The position numbers and the translations under genes are program-made. The notes under the pieces were generated by a model. The model searched no databases and was not told where the DNA came from. It saw only the letters and a list, made by a program, of their open reading frames with translations. From positions 7,281,575-7,345,574 of the forward strand of contig JACDQD010000005.1 of assembly GCA_019843655.1 (NCBI GenBank): a stretch of DNA of 64,000 nucleotides, in the 5' to 3' direction. Position 1 is the stretch's first letter. Every line of letters starts with the position of its first letter. Shown here piece by piece: positions 47,827 through 59,956 of this stretch. The stretch is from Lethocerus indicus (lineage: Eukaryota; Arthropoda; Insecta; Hemiptera; Belostomatidae).

Positions 47827-50800
47827 TACAGTCACTGAAGTACTCAAATTTACAGTAGTATATGAAAAGGCTCCGAGAACGATTACGGATGACTCGCCTG
47901 GGTTTCCACTATCAAAATATACAAAACATGGAGTAGCGTCAACTCATTCTCACAACCGGATTCCATCCGCAAGCATGTAGCATTATACAAACGATTAAAT
48001 TGCATTCAGAGTAAACAATTCCCCCCTGTTTAGTTCACCCAGTTTTCTGGTCCGGATGCGCCCCATTTCCGGAGTAGTGCGCCAGCTCGGAAATTAAATC
48101 GCCAGCATATTCCCCTGGTGCGAGTTACCTTATCGAAACGGTTCCAACGAAGAAACAAAAGGAAACGGACTGGAAACGGTAGTTCCGAACGTGGGAACAA
48201 ACCCGGTATTGCCACTTAAGAGTTAAGGTTATAATCGAATTTCATTTCCTCGGACGATCGCGCGTCGTCGTTGTTAATTGAAATTTCAAAACCGTCCACC
48301 CTAGCCTCTCCCTGAGACTAATTTGAATCCAGAGGGGAAAACAATATTAATGGCGAAGATAGGGTACGATATTCTGTGGACGACGGTCTGGCGGGATCGT
48401 TCACCTTTTACGCCTCCTACTAAAAAAGTAAAGGCAGAGCTCGTTTTGAATATTTAAAATAGCGAACTCGATATTAGCCGGGTGGCGACCTCTCGTGCAG
48501 TACATCGCTTTATTAGAGGGCAAGATACAGTTCAACCCTTTTTACGGCAAGAACCCCCGTGTTCCATTATGGTGCACATTACCCCATCCTCCCCGTATGA
48601 ACTGTAGGACGTCAATGGCCTTAAGGATCAAACAGATAGACGTTAGACCTTTCCTGGTGGCCAGCCTGGCCGGTGATAATAAATTTAACCGACTGTAAAA
48701 ACAGAAACAGTATTCAGGAATCCTTTTAAACTGCCGAGGCTCAAGTCAAGGAAGTCATAAGGCCGCTATTACTACTATTCGATTCTAAAAAGCTACTCAC
48801 TTGGAGATTACTTTCAGCATTTCCCCAACATATCCAAGCCTAAAGGGTCGGTTAAAACGCGAGCCCGTGAGTTGTGCTAAGGTTTAGTCAAACTTTCCTT
48901 CCGAAGTTATAGAAATAATCCTTGTCCCCCTTTACACAATTGCCACTACAACTCCCTATTCTGAGAAGCGGCTAATGTATAATTGATTTAATGAAATTTA
49001 AGGCTCGACGCTTAACAAGCATAGCGGCTTAGTTGAGAGAAGAAGATTACTTTGAAAGTAATGGAGCCATAATATCGGGAATTAGGTTCTTTAATAATAC
49101 ATTCAGTTTCTGAAAGTCTATAGATTTTAACTATTTGTGGCCCTACGGGTTTCTGTATAACTAATGTACTACGGCGGGCTACTGCTATAGGCAATAAGAA
49201 CATAGCAACAAAATATACATTCTTAGCTGGCCCAAGAAAGCAGAAACTAGGGCCTTGCGACATACGTTTTACGATTACTGTTTTAATTAATTGAAATAGT
49301 ATTGGGGATTGAATTATACCTTATCATGTTTGCAGAGGACACAATATCTCAAGAGGCCAGTTAATAGGAACTCTAAACAGCAATCAAACGCATAAACAGC
49401 ATAAACGCTATTTTGACAGGTTTTCGAGATAACTCCCTGTACATTAGCACCGTTTTCTTCTTGCGCCACTTATTTACATTTCGTTTACGTTCATCATTAT
49501 TGACGCCCGCCAAGGAATGAATATCTCAATGACAGCTAAATCCATATAATGTATCAATAATTGACAATATGACAATAAAAATCAACTGAGGGTAATCCTT
49601 TAATACTCTAACGAGAGGCGATTTGTTTAATCAAATCATAATTTAGGGGCAAAAAGTGTTATTTGTTTATTTAGTTTCAACCATTCTACTTTGCTTCTTG
49701 AAATTTCCAAGACTGACGAAAACCAGATGAGTAATTAAAATTCTCTCGAAATTTCGGACAGAATTTGCATAAAACAATTATGTATAATACTAGTCAAGAT
49801 AAACTGAATGATGAATATACATTACAGAATATATGTATTTTTGAACACTGAACTGAAGTTTAGACGAGTGTTACAGTGGAAGAAACAGTTTTTTTTTTAA
49901 ATACCCTTATATATTATTCCAATATTATACAGTATTGCACTTACCGCCATTGAAATATACATTACAAATTGTTTGCGGACTTCTTCTGTGTTTATCCGGA
50001 TTAAATAAGAAATCTGTGCGAATCATCCACACCTAAGAACCGGATGTGCTCGGGAAGAGCGAATATGTTTGACAAGGTTAAGAAGCGATGAGGACAAATA
50101 TCATCTAAAATAACTGACAAGTACTAAGTCAAAGGTGACCCGATGTCCAGTAAATTTATTGCTCGACTGGTTGTCGTCCAACTCGAAAATAAATTTTCAA
50201 ATCAAATCGAGAACCCAATTTTAGAAGTTTGGTTTCTGATTTCAAATAAAACGCTTGGATTAGCATTACGATATTTTCGAAATAACAGCCGTGTATTTCG
50301 TAAATCGGCAGGCAGAATGAAATTGGGGTCATCGACGTCGCCTGTACCTGTTTATACTTTTTTTATTTTAACTCGCAGAATGATGCGCTTGGATTTCGTC
50401 ATTACTTTAACGCAACACGTTGCGAAAAGAGACCCATTAGGTTAGCCTCTCTTTCACGACCGTTCGTTACGGCTTCAACGTCCACGTCAGTCTATCATTA
50501 CCTTCTCCAATAAAGGGGCGGGAAAAATGATTCTCAGAGGTACTACGTATACAGAGGACATGGAGGTTATATAGTTAATCAATAAATATCCAATATATAT
50601 CGTTCATATATAATACAACCTCGGATACTGAAATACAATGAACAGCGGTGTCAGAATCCTAGCGCGATAATTTTCTGTCCTAATTCAAATAAATAACATA
50701 ATGTAAATAAATAAAATTTACTAATTACCATAGACGGAATTTATAAGTTATTGATTAATTATAATAATTATTTAATCGTTAATTCCAGATGAAATGATGA

Positions 50801-53190
50801 CCAAATCACGCATAATTTACGTTCTAAACATAATACTGTATATACATACATATTATGTTACATTTACAAGATAGAAGGTTTTTGTTTCATTCGGATTCTG
50901 TTTTGTCTGAAAACCAATATTCGATAGGAGAATGTTGACTGACAAAAAAAACTGCTTCTTCTGGGATGAAACCATCTCAGGGGCGGTAACCCTGAGGTGT
51001 GTACTGTTAATGGCTTAGAGAGGGGTGTTGGGTAATTGTTCTGTATGTAGGGCACAGTTAACGTCAGTCCACGAGGGGTGGAACCGGTAGCGACGTTCGA
51101 AATAACGTATTCGCGTGTCGGCTACGAGGCTTTCCCTGTAGCGTTGTTAAGACCCAACTCATTTGCCGACTGGAAAGAGTTGTGTTTCTGATTCGAAATT
51201 ATCGCCGTCCGGCAGCAGAGCGTGTAGGCAAAGTTCGGGCGGTCTCGCGTGTTGGTCACCGCTGACATGTGCCGTTTGTTTCTGTCCTATCTCTAGGTAC
51301 AAGCGGTAAAGAGAAAAACTGTTTCCCTTCCTTATTCCCAGCCGGGTGATTAACCAGTTATGTAGGCATCATCCAGAAGAGTGCGGCAGTATATAAATAA
51401 ACCGGAAGTAAATAAATAAATAAAGTGTATCGCGTGATGTCGACGAAAACGCGTGGCCTACTCCAATTTATTAACCCGAAAGGCTTCCATAATCTCTCGG
51501 ACATTTTTGTGCTACTAATTACAGAAATTAATGTAAACAGAGTTAACACTTGAAGTTGACATTACTGCAGAGTTTCTGAAATTTATTTGCCTCACGGGGG
51601 CGACTATTGAGGATAATTATACATATGGGAATATCGTGGGAAAACGCCAATAAATAGCATACACAGTCCCACGGTGGAAGGGGGGGGGGTTAAGTTATAC
51701 ATGAGTGAACCCATGGACAGGGAACAGGGACATCCCCTATGTCCACCCCCATTAATTGAGGATTGAAGACTGGTGGCAGTAGGGCGGTTGTGCCCATTAC
51801 CCATTGTTTCTCTGCCCCCTTGGACCCGACTCAAACGCCGGCCCTGTACCGCACATACTTGTGTTGCCAGAACATAATTGTCGACTCCGGCCCATCAGAC
51901 ACTGTTCAATTACCAGGCTGCCCCTTTGATTGAGTCCTAGCAAGCTGTTACAATTTGGAATTCATATTCGTGTTTTTTTGTTTCAATTATAAACTGTGTA
52001 ATTACCTATGTGTGAGAATAAACGGCTGGATAAAAGAATTTCTGAAAATATCCGAATTGGTCAAATGAATTGAAAAATAGTTGTCGAGTTTCATGCGGGA
52101 ATACCGTACGTAATAAATGGACGATTTAGTAGTTCATTAGTGCGAAATTGATTGTGACGTTCCATTATGTCCGTAAGATTGTTTTTCCATGCTTCATGAA
52201 ATCAGACGGGGACGTCAGAGAAAATGTCGTCTCCATCTACACGGAATGGAAGTCCTTTCCTTTTTTTTTTTTTTAATACTCAAAGTAAGGAATGAACGAA
52301 ACGAATTCCGGCATAGCTGAAAGATAAAAACTGGAATGGCTCCAACCGGGGTCGGTTCGCGTGCCTAGCAGTCGAGTCAAAGAATCGTAAAATGTCCCCC
52401 ACGAACTCTCACACTGTCGGTCATATCTGCAGATATGGGTCGCAGATATGAGTCAACACAACGTGAATCGACAACTAAAGACAGCACACCCGATATATTT
52501 CTAATTATTATAAAATAATTATTATAATGCAATAAGCGCCTGATCTACGAAAAATATCAAATATGTACACCTACAACCTGTTTCTAGGACATAAACCTGT
52601 TCCTTTTTTCACTTACGTGGAAAAAATGTATTAAATTAATAAAAAACAATATATGGAAAGAAAATGGGAGAACAACGTATGTTACCTCAAATAGAAATTC
52701 TAATTTACTAATGAATTCAGGTTTTACTCCTCCACAACTTTTTCTAAAAGGATGCCATTTTTTACCATGTTTGCCGCGTAATTTATATACCTTTGATGTT
52801 TTTATTAATTACCATATCTATGCGCGATAGATAGATACTGTGTTATGAAGTGAAAATGACGTTACATAGTGTAAAGAGAATCATGAAAATGGGAATGTTT
52901 CATTTTGCTCCGTAAACGTTCTACGTTACCGAAAACGCAAGTCGATATCTGTCAAGGCATAACGTGTGGAATAACAACTTACAGTACAAAATTAATTTAA
53001 ATATTAGAGGGCGCTTTAAGGAGAATAACTGATGCAATAAGGAGGAAATTACATTGGGTTGTAGGAAAATAGTCTTTATCTAACAGTGCAGGTATAACAG
53101 GTCGGGCAAGAGCGCAGCCGAGAATACACGGGGGGAACCCCGAGTCTGGATCACGTCATTCCCATTTCAATTTAATGGCTTGTTATCCGC
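47827..53190. other. Non-coding stretch, no gene seen
   Basis: AT-rich overall, with GC-richer patches at 48030-48430 and 51060-51310. ORFs at 48495-48698, 49012-49263 (minus) and 50143-50445 (100 codons) are unrecognised. Simple runs include T14 at 52261-52274 and the G9-10 tract near 51680. Confidence 0.45.
52422..52450. repeat. Palindrome CATATCTGCAGATATG plus direct copy of its right half
   Basis: A perfect 16-bp palindrome at 52422-52437 is followed by CGCAGATATG at 52441-52450, so GCAGATATG occurs twice, 13 bases apart, as well as in inverse. It may be a cluster of one factor's sites, or chance. Confidence 0.65.
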
Positions 53191-53195
53191 CCACA

Positions 53196-53198
<3 letters not shown>

Positions 53199-53245
<47 letters not shown>
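53199..53245. repeat. (TA)n microsatellite
   Basis: About 23 uninterrupted TA units. No notable inverted repeat flanks this one. Confidence 0.95.
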
Positions 53246-53248
<3 letters not shown>

Positions 53249-56200
53249 TCGGAAAATATCACCCAAACAGCTATTCAATATGTTTAAAATATAATTTTAT
53301 AAAACATAAATAAAACTATTTAAAGGGCGGAAATAACGGAATTTTCGATCTTTGGGTTCATTCTGTAATGTTCATTAGCACACATTAATTTAGAGTAACA
53401 GTTCATACATGGAACAAATGGCAATGTCTAACGATGATCTAGGCAGAGATCACACCGAAGTCCAATCTAAAGAAAGGTATCTAGAACATGTGTTATTACC
53501 CGGGCAACGATAATTGAATGTTTGGTAGCGGACACAAGTGTTGGGCCCTGTTTTCTACGGATGTTGGGGGAAGTGCTGGAGGCGGGCCAAAGTCTTTAAT
53601 GGTTTTCTCTCTTCCCTTCCATTCCCTTTCTCCGCTTTATTAACGTATTTCTCTTATTCCCATCGGGCCCATCGGCGATATTAACTCTGTGTGCTTTTGC
53701 GAGATAACACGTTCTCCCGCAGCGACGCCGCCTATTCAACACGTCCACCGCGCTCTTTTCCCTAACGGCCATTTCGGTTTTCCGGCAGAATCTTAAAAGC
53801 GTTTTAAACATTCAAACATTCAACATTCATGCGTTCAAACACTACAGGGCCATAATGATGACTGTAAATTTTAAGAATAAATTCTCAAAATCTGTGTGTA
53901 GGGGCGAAAAAAATAAGAACCAGTTTAAGCTAGGTAATATGTTCCGAAGTCCTATTAATAAATACAATCTGCGAATTGGTGGAGAACAAGGGACACAAGG
54001 CTATGCACGTGAACATTCCTAAATAGCAAAAACTAGACCGAGACCGGTACAATTTTTCTAACAAGAAAATTGAGCTCGCAGAAAAAGAGAGACCTTCGGC
54101 CAAGTTCAAAATGAGAATACAACAACGGATAATAACTTCTATTGATTTTTTATTTGACATTTTTTACTTGTAATATTAATGCAGCTACCGGTCTACGACG
54201 ATTTATCATGTTTTGAAAGCGGTAAAGAGAGACACGATTTAGTATCAAAGATGTTGCTATTTTAAAATACCTCTGTTTGTCAAGCTCTTCTTTGAATGTT
54301 CTGCGTTTAATCAGATTTCCACAGCTTTTTACGACCTACCGATTGCTTCAAGTGCAATGAAGCATTCGACTTAAAACGATAACGAGACAATGCCAAATTC
54401 AAAAGCCTGTCCGCGCTCTCTTATTCCACAAAAATGTCTAAAGATAACAATAAACACAGAAAATAGTAAATTATACCAAATTACGTTTCACAATAAAGCA
54501 CAAAATGAACTGTAAATTATTTATTTATATTTTTCAGCTGCTGTTCTCTATACACTGTTCTTGTATTATTTTGGCCTATTCTAATTTAATTTTATGTATT
54601 TAACTTAGTATTTTAAACTATTCTCATTTTTATTTATTTACTGTAACCAGAATTGATTATTCATAAACTATACCGATATTTAATTAAAATTATACTGGGA
54701 TTTAGGTTCGTAGTAAATAGAACAACTATTATATACATGTAAAATACAATACGGCAGTCTACTGGTATTGTGTTATTATATGTTGATTGGAGCCAATAAC
54801 AGGGAAGACTGTGGTGTGCTATGCAGTATTGAGTTGAGCTGGTAACAGCCCGGGTTCTATATTGTCCTTGGTTCAATTAACCTCGGGGGCCTTGGCCAAT
54901 TGAGGCGGCCTCTTACAAAGTGGCTCCACCGCGTCCCGTGATTCGTCCGACGTTTAGTCTTTAAACTAGCGGCCTAAATGCAACACTTGTTAAGGGCAGA
55001 TGCGGTGCCACGTTTAGATTTATGCTCCGATTTGTGTTCCCAATTCCTTTTTTGCCTGCTAACCTCCATCGCTCGTGCGATGTTCTTTCGGTTCGATCGC
55101 AGATTCGGCCTCCTTGTACTGAGGCGGTAATCCGTCAATAAATTAAGGAGGCGAAAGTGCCAAACCCATTTGGCACTATATTTTGAGGAGTGAAATTTGC
55201 ATTAAACTGAAAATCTGAGTTGACAGAGAGTGGGGCTCAAGTGAATCCCTACTGCGGGCGACGATTTTCCTGGAACTCTTATCAGGAAACGATAAAGACC
55301 GTTCATTTTCTAAGTGCTTTCTAAAATATTTCCGAAGCCAATTGATGCCGCCCTAAAGAGTGCAACGCGACCAATGCACGACGAAGGTCTCAGACAAGAC
55401 TCGGGGGTAATGAAAGCTCCCGGGGAGGCAATATGACCGAGGTTTTACAGCTTTAAAATTACCTTGGACAGAGTTAAACCTTACTCCTAACGAAGACAGT
55501 GAAACAGTATACCTGAAAGAAAAACAAATTAGAAACCTGTGAGCGGAAGAAAAATAATATTTCTGTACACAAGTTATTAACTGGCCACAAGGTAAAACTG
55601 TTCCTTCCAGGATAAAATTGTATTCATTAATTTAGTCATTTAATAATAAGCATAACTGAAGAAAACATACATCGTTACTGATTGTAATTATGACAGTGGG
55701 AACATAACAAACAATTACTTTGTAATTCACAAATAAAAAACAACAGGTCAATAATTACAATTACGAAGATAAATGAATAATTAAATTATGATTCAGTGAA
55801 TTAAGTCAAGGACTTTTTGTTATTCTAAAACATTTTCGGCTTGCAACATTATACCAGGTAGTTTCTGGAAAGGGAAAAATGTGTGTGTGTGATTAATTTA
55901 AAATTTAATTACACTGAGTCACTAAGCAGCTATGACTCCATGTTAAGTATCTTTGGCCTTCCTCCCTGCCCGTGACCTTTCTTTATTAATAAGTTTAAGT
56001 TTGATTACCACTCATTAACATTTAAGTCGGACCAATTAAATTGAATACGATAACATTATTTGTAGAGTTATAAAAATTAAATATGATGAAATATACACAA
56101 ATAGACAGTATTGCTTCTAATTCGAAGTGATCACTTTTCACCTTAGCGTCTCTTCAATCAGAGCATTGCTCCAAGGGATTTTCACTGACTTGGATTGACA

Positions 56201-59200
56201 GGCTGCACGTTTGACACCCTTTCTTTGCAAAGAATGTTTACAAACATTTTCAGTGATGTTTATGGACACCGCCTAGAATTTAAAAAGAAACGCCGAAATA
56301 GTATGCTTACTGTGTCACTCTGTTCTCAGAATATTTTCTGTTACTTCTGTTACCGTTGGTTGTTTTTAAGTCACTTTTCATCAGTCGGAGAAACAACGTT
56401 TATCTAAAAAATAGAAATACGGACGGAGGGTTTCAGCAATATTAAATGATGTACTTCATAGCCAATGAACTGTATCTCACTCCTATTAAATTCACATCTA
56501 AATAAAATAGTTCCAATTTAAATTGAAATATTCAGTCAGCAGATTAGTGCATTAGATATTATATATAATAGATTAGAAATTAGTAATAACGTGTCTGTCG
56601 TTAAATTAATATCTTGAAATTGTTTTTTAATTTTAATTATAATAATAGATTAGGTGAATGAGAAATAGCATGGTGATTTTTTTCTTCACTTCCGTTAAAA
56701 CTCTATACCACGAAAACTTTCCGAGGACACGAAAAAGAGTAGGAAGTTCTTGACCGGAAACAACGTTGGGAGGATTTCCCCGTTACAAGGCAAATTAAAC
56801 ATTAAACATAACATTTTTAATTATCCTCGTGTATAAAAATCAGACGATTAAAAAAATAGCAGAGTTTAAGCCAGCAAAGGACTTTTGACGCTGCGGCTCT
56901 TGCTAGCCAGAGGGCAAGAAGTAGAATCGCTCATTAAAACGGTCTAATGAGCGTATTAAAATATAATGGTCGGTGCGGAGAGGAGGGTTTTAAGGGGGCA
57001 GTTTAAAAACCCATTTGAATGTATGCAAATTAAAAGAGAGGGTGTTGTCGCCTCCCGGAGACCTCTTTTACATTGGATAAGGTTTAGAAATAACACGGAC
57101 TCTCCCACTCTCTGTCCTAATCTAAGTGGCCTATTGTAACAAGGGCGGGGGTGAAGGTGGCCCAATCCTCCTTCCACGGATAAATGCACTCAGTGTTTGT
57201 TCTGCAAAAAAACCTGCCTGGAGAGAATATAAATTAAAAGCCCTGTTAAGAGGAACATCTTCGAATTGCAAAAGGAGAACTAAAAATCAGAGTTTTCATT
57301 TATTTCAAGAAATTTAAAAGTATGAATAGTATTTCACGGCGGCACATAACATAACTGCTTGATAAATAGCTAAAGCTTGACCGATCTTTGGCAAGCTAAA
57401 GAAGTACACCACGCGCCAGAGCGAGAATTAACCAGCATAAATGAATTCAGTATTGATGATTCACCGTCGTCCCAGGCTTCTGACCCGCTATTCAGTTGTT
57501 ATAAATATTATGGATTAATTAAAATATGAAATAATACAAAAAGAAGACGGCCGATTTTTCACCCACCTAAAAAACCACGACTCCGACTCCACAGATCTGA
57601 CCCCCCCACCCCCGAAATCGTTAATACATAATGTTTTTACATTTATATTGACTGAATATTATTTAAAAGTAATTGAATTATGTATTTAGAATCAGGTTGG
57701 TCAAGATGAATTCCTAAATGATTTCAAATATGGATCCGATGATAGACTTTACTCGCGTTCACTGAATCAATTTGAAAATAAGCCTGCCGAAACGAGTGGG
57801 TGGGTCTTCGGAATGGAATGAAGATGGGCGCGGATGTTGATAAAACGGGGGCCAACAAGCCAGTCAACAATAGGGCATCCTTGTTAGCACCAATAACAAC
57901 AATCAGCCGCTGCACACACGGTATTATTATCTATCAGACCGGCCGGTTTACAGACAGTTTCTACCGTCCCATCATCCCCGCTTTATGATCGCCGTCAGGC
58001 GTCGGTCTGGCCTTGGTTTTCTTCACACCGAGATGACGCGGAAAAAAACTACTGGACCGTAGTCATTATTTGAAAGTGAGTCCTTCAGCACCCCACTTCC
58101 TGGTTAGATCCCTACTCCAATACATTACGCGATATACCATCAGAATATATTTTAGGGAATGATGACACGAAAGTCTGAATTTCCACTGAATACATTCCGG
58201 AGTGGCGCAAGTAAGTACGACTGAAAATTTAATGAATCTCACAAACGAGATGTCCGCCCGACAAAAAATAGTTTTTACCCCACCCGAAGAGAGGGGGAAA
58301 AAGTAAAGAGCGGGACGGGGACAGCGACTATTTTCAGCGGTGAGTGCAAAAAACAATAAACCTATAAGGAAATAGGGGCCCCCTGTCGAAAAAAGCGTAA
58401 ACTTGGAAGAGGCCAGCTGGCCGTCTGCCACCCGCCCTACCCCGGCTAGTTCTTATCGCGGACTAACTACCATCTCCCAGTGCCTCTTTTATTTTAATTC
58501 CTTTTATCCCTGCCTTCCCACCCCCCTTCCACCAATATTTTCCTTTCGGCGTTTCTTTCCCGTATATCGTTAAGACAGAGAATTAAGTAGAGCTCCGATC
58601 GGTATTCGGTTTTTATCACTTATTCAAATATTAACATCTCTGACACCTCAGAATTTGGCAATTTCGCACTTACAGTGGCTTAAATTCGATTTCCTTTCTG
58701 AACAATTTAAAATAATATAAAATATACCTTCCATATAATTTGTACCGAATAAAGTCTATCGTCAACAAGGCATTAAATCCATGATCATTCCCGCAACCCC
58801 CAACTGCTGGCCACAACCCGGAAACGGAAAAGGCAAACGGATGCCTGCGCTTTATTTAGCTATTTGATGAGGAATGAAACGCGGGAGGGCGAGGGAGGGG
58901 GTAATGTTTGATCGTTTGAATCGTTGAAATGTTTACAAAGCAGGGGCGGATTTGAAGACAAGCCCGCACCCGGCGGTTAAACATTGGCCCCGCCTCCGGG
59001 GGCAAATTGGCCTAAACCGCGCACCACGGCTATAGCTTCAACCCAATTGGAGCGCGCGGGTGGCAACAAACATATAAGTCACACTCTATGTAAATACGAT
59101 ACAGTCAAACCCGGTTTCAGTTTAATTGAGGTCGTATTACCTCCCCCGGCTTCGTTAGGCATCGGCCCACGCCTAACTGGCGTACGCTTTACGCGCTGTG

Positions 59201-59880
59201 AATTATTCTTCCCGATTAACTTATTACGCTGAAATTTGGCGCGTCGACAAAGCAAAAATCAGTCTTTCATAATCGTTGAGATCTGGACAATGCACGGACA
59301 ATATTTGGAGCCACAAAGTAATAATCGGGTAGTGGAAGGGTTATTTCTACAAGCATGAAAAATAGTTTCAGAGAATCATGCTATAGGGCATTGAGCTCCT
59401 CGACAACTGATAAAATTGGACTGATTTCGCAAGATGTACGAAGTTAGCATGGTGATATCGCGAGGCTTTTTTGCTTTTACAGCGAAGCAAGCAAGCAAGG
59501 TATGGTGGGGTACTAACAACTGCATTTAATACTTGATTTTTGCTACGAAAAGTGTACAGATTTTGTTTTAGATGTTAGCCGCAGATTTTTTAAACTACTT
59601 AAGGCAAAAGCGAAGTTGTGCGATTCAAAAGAAATCAGTAATCAGCCGAATTGTCATGATATAAATTATACAAGTGAATCAGGACTGCCTCTATTTTCCC
59701 CATACACACCGTATATCTCGGAAACAGCTCATATAACAGTTAGATAACGGTTTATAACGGATATTAACGTTTAATGTTTGTTATGCTCACCGGAGGACGA
59801 GACCGGTTCCTTATCATACATCTACAAGTGAAAACCACTGCAATGAAATGAAAGTCCTAGGATTGTACCGGCAATATACC
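53246..59880. other. AT-rich non-coding stretch, no gene seen
   Basis: GC-richer patches lie at about 53520-53780, 54880-55180 and 58240-58450. ORFs (minus 53596-53811, minus 58066-58431 of 121 codons, plus 58984-59232 and others) have no recognisable domain. A compact hairpin is at 55156-55177 and a short AAGC repeat (three units) at 59485-59499. Confidence 0.45.
55156..55177. repeat. 9-bp stem, 4-nt loop hairpin
   Basis: AGTGCCAAA and TTTGGCACT are perfect reverse complements around CCCA. TGCCAAA/TTTGGCA is a symmetric NFI-like arrangement (TTGGC-N-GCCAA in reverse orientation), but the half-site order does not match the NFI consensus, so no factor is proposed. Confidence 0.7.
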
Positions 59881-59884
59881 GATG

Positions 59885-59956
59885 TACTTACGTATCCCTT
59901 TCCCCTTCACTGTCAGAGGTAGTAACACATAGTGACAGTGCCAGCATACGTAAGTA
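59885..59956. repeat. 72-nt nested inverted repeat (11 bp + 8 bp stems)
   Basis: TACTTACGTAT (59885-59895) and ATACGTAAGTA (59946-59956) are exact reverse complements. Nested inside, CACTGTCA (59908-59915) and TGACAGTG (59933-59940) are also exact. The internal loop is 12 nt on the left and 5 nt on the right; the terminal loop is 17 nt. Two independent perfect stems in register within 72 nt are unlikely by chance. The length is that of a short pre-microRNA, but the large asymmetric internal loop is atypical and no known mature microRNA is present. A mini-transposon relic or a structured regulatory RNA is also possible. Confidence 0.8.

Noticed and set aside
52309..52320. CGGCATAGCTGA, identical to the 3' part of miR-31
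   Set aside because: The seed GGCAAGA is absent upstream and no hairpin partner is seen, so it is a 12-base chance match.
58066..58431. Minus ORF of 121 codons
   Set aside because: No recognisable family, and hydrophobic stretches are not arranged like a known membrane protein.
59916..59924. GAGGTAGTA, similar to the let-7 seed, in the loop of the 59.9 kb fold-back
   Set aside because: It sits in the terminal loop, not a stem, and the rest of let-7 does not match.
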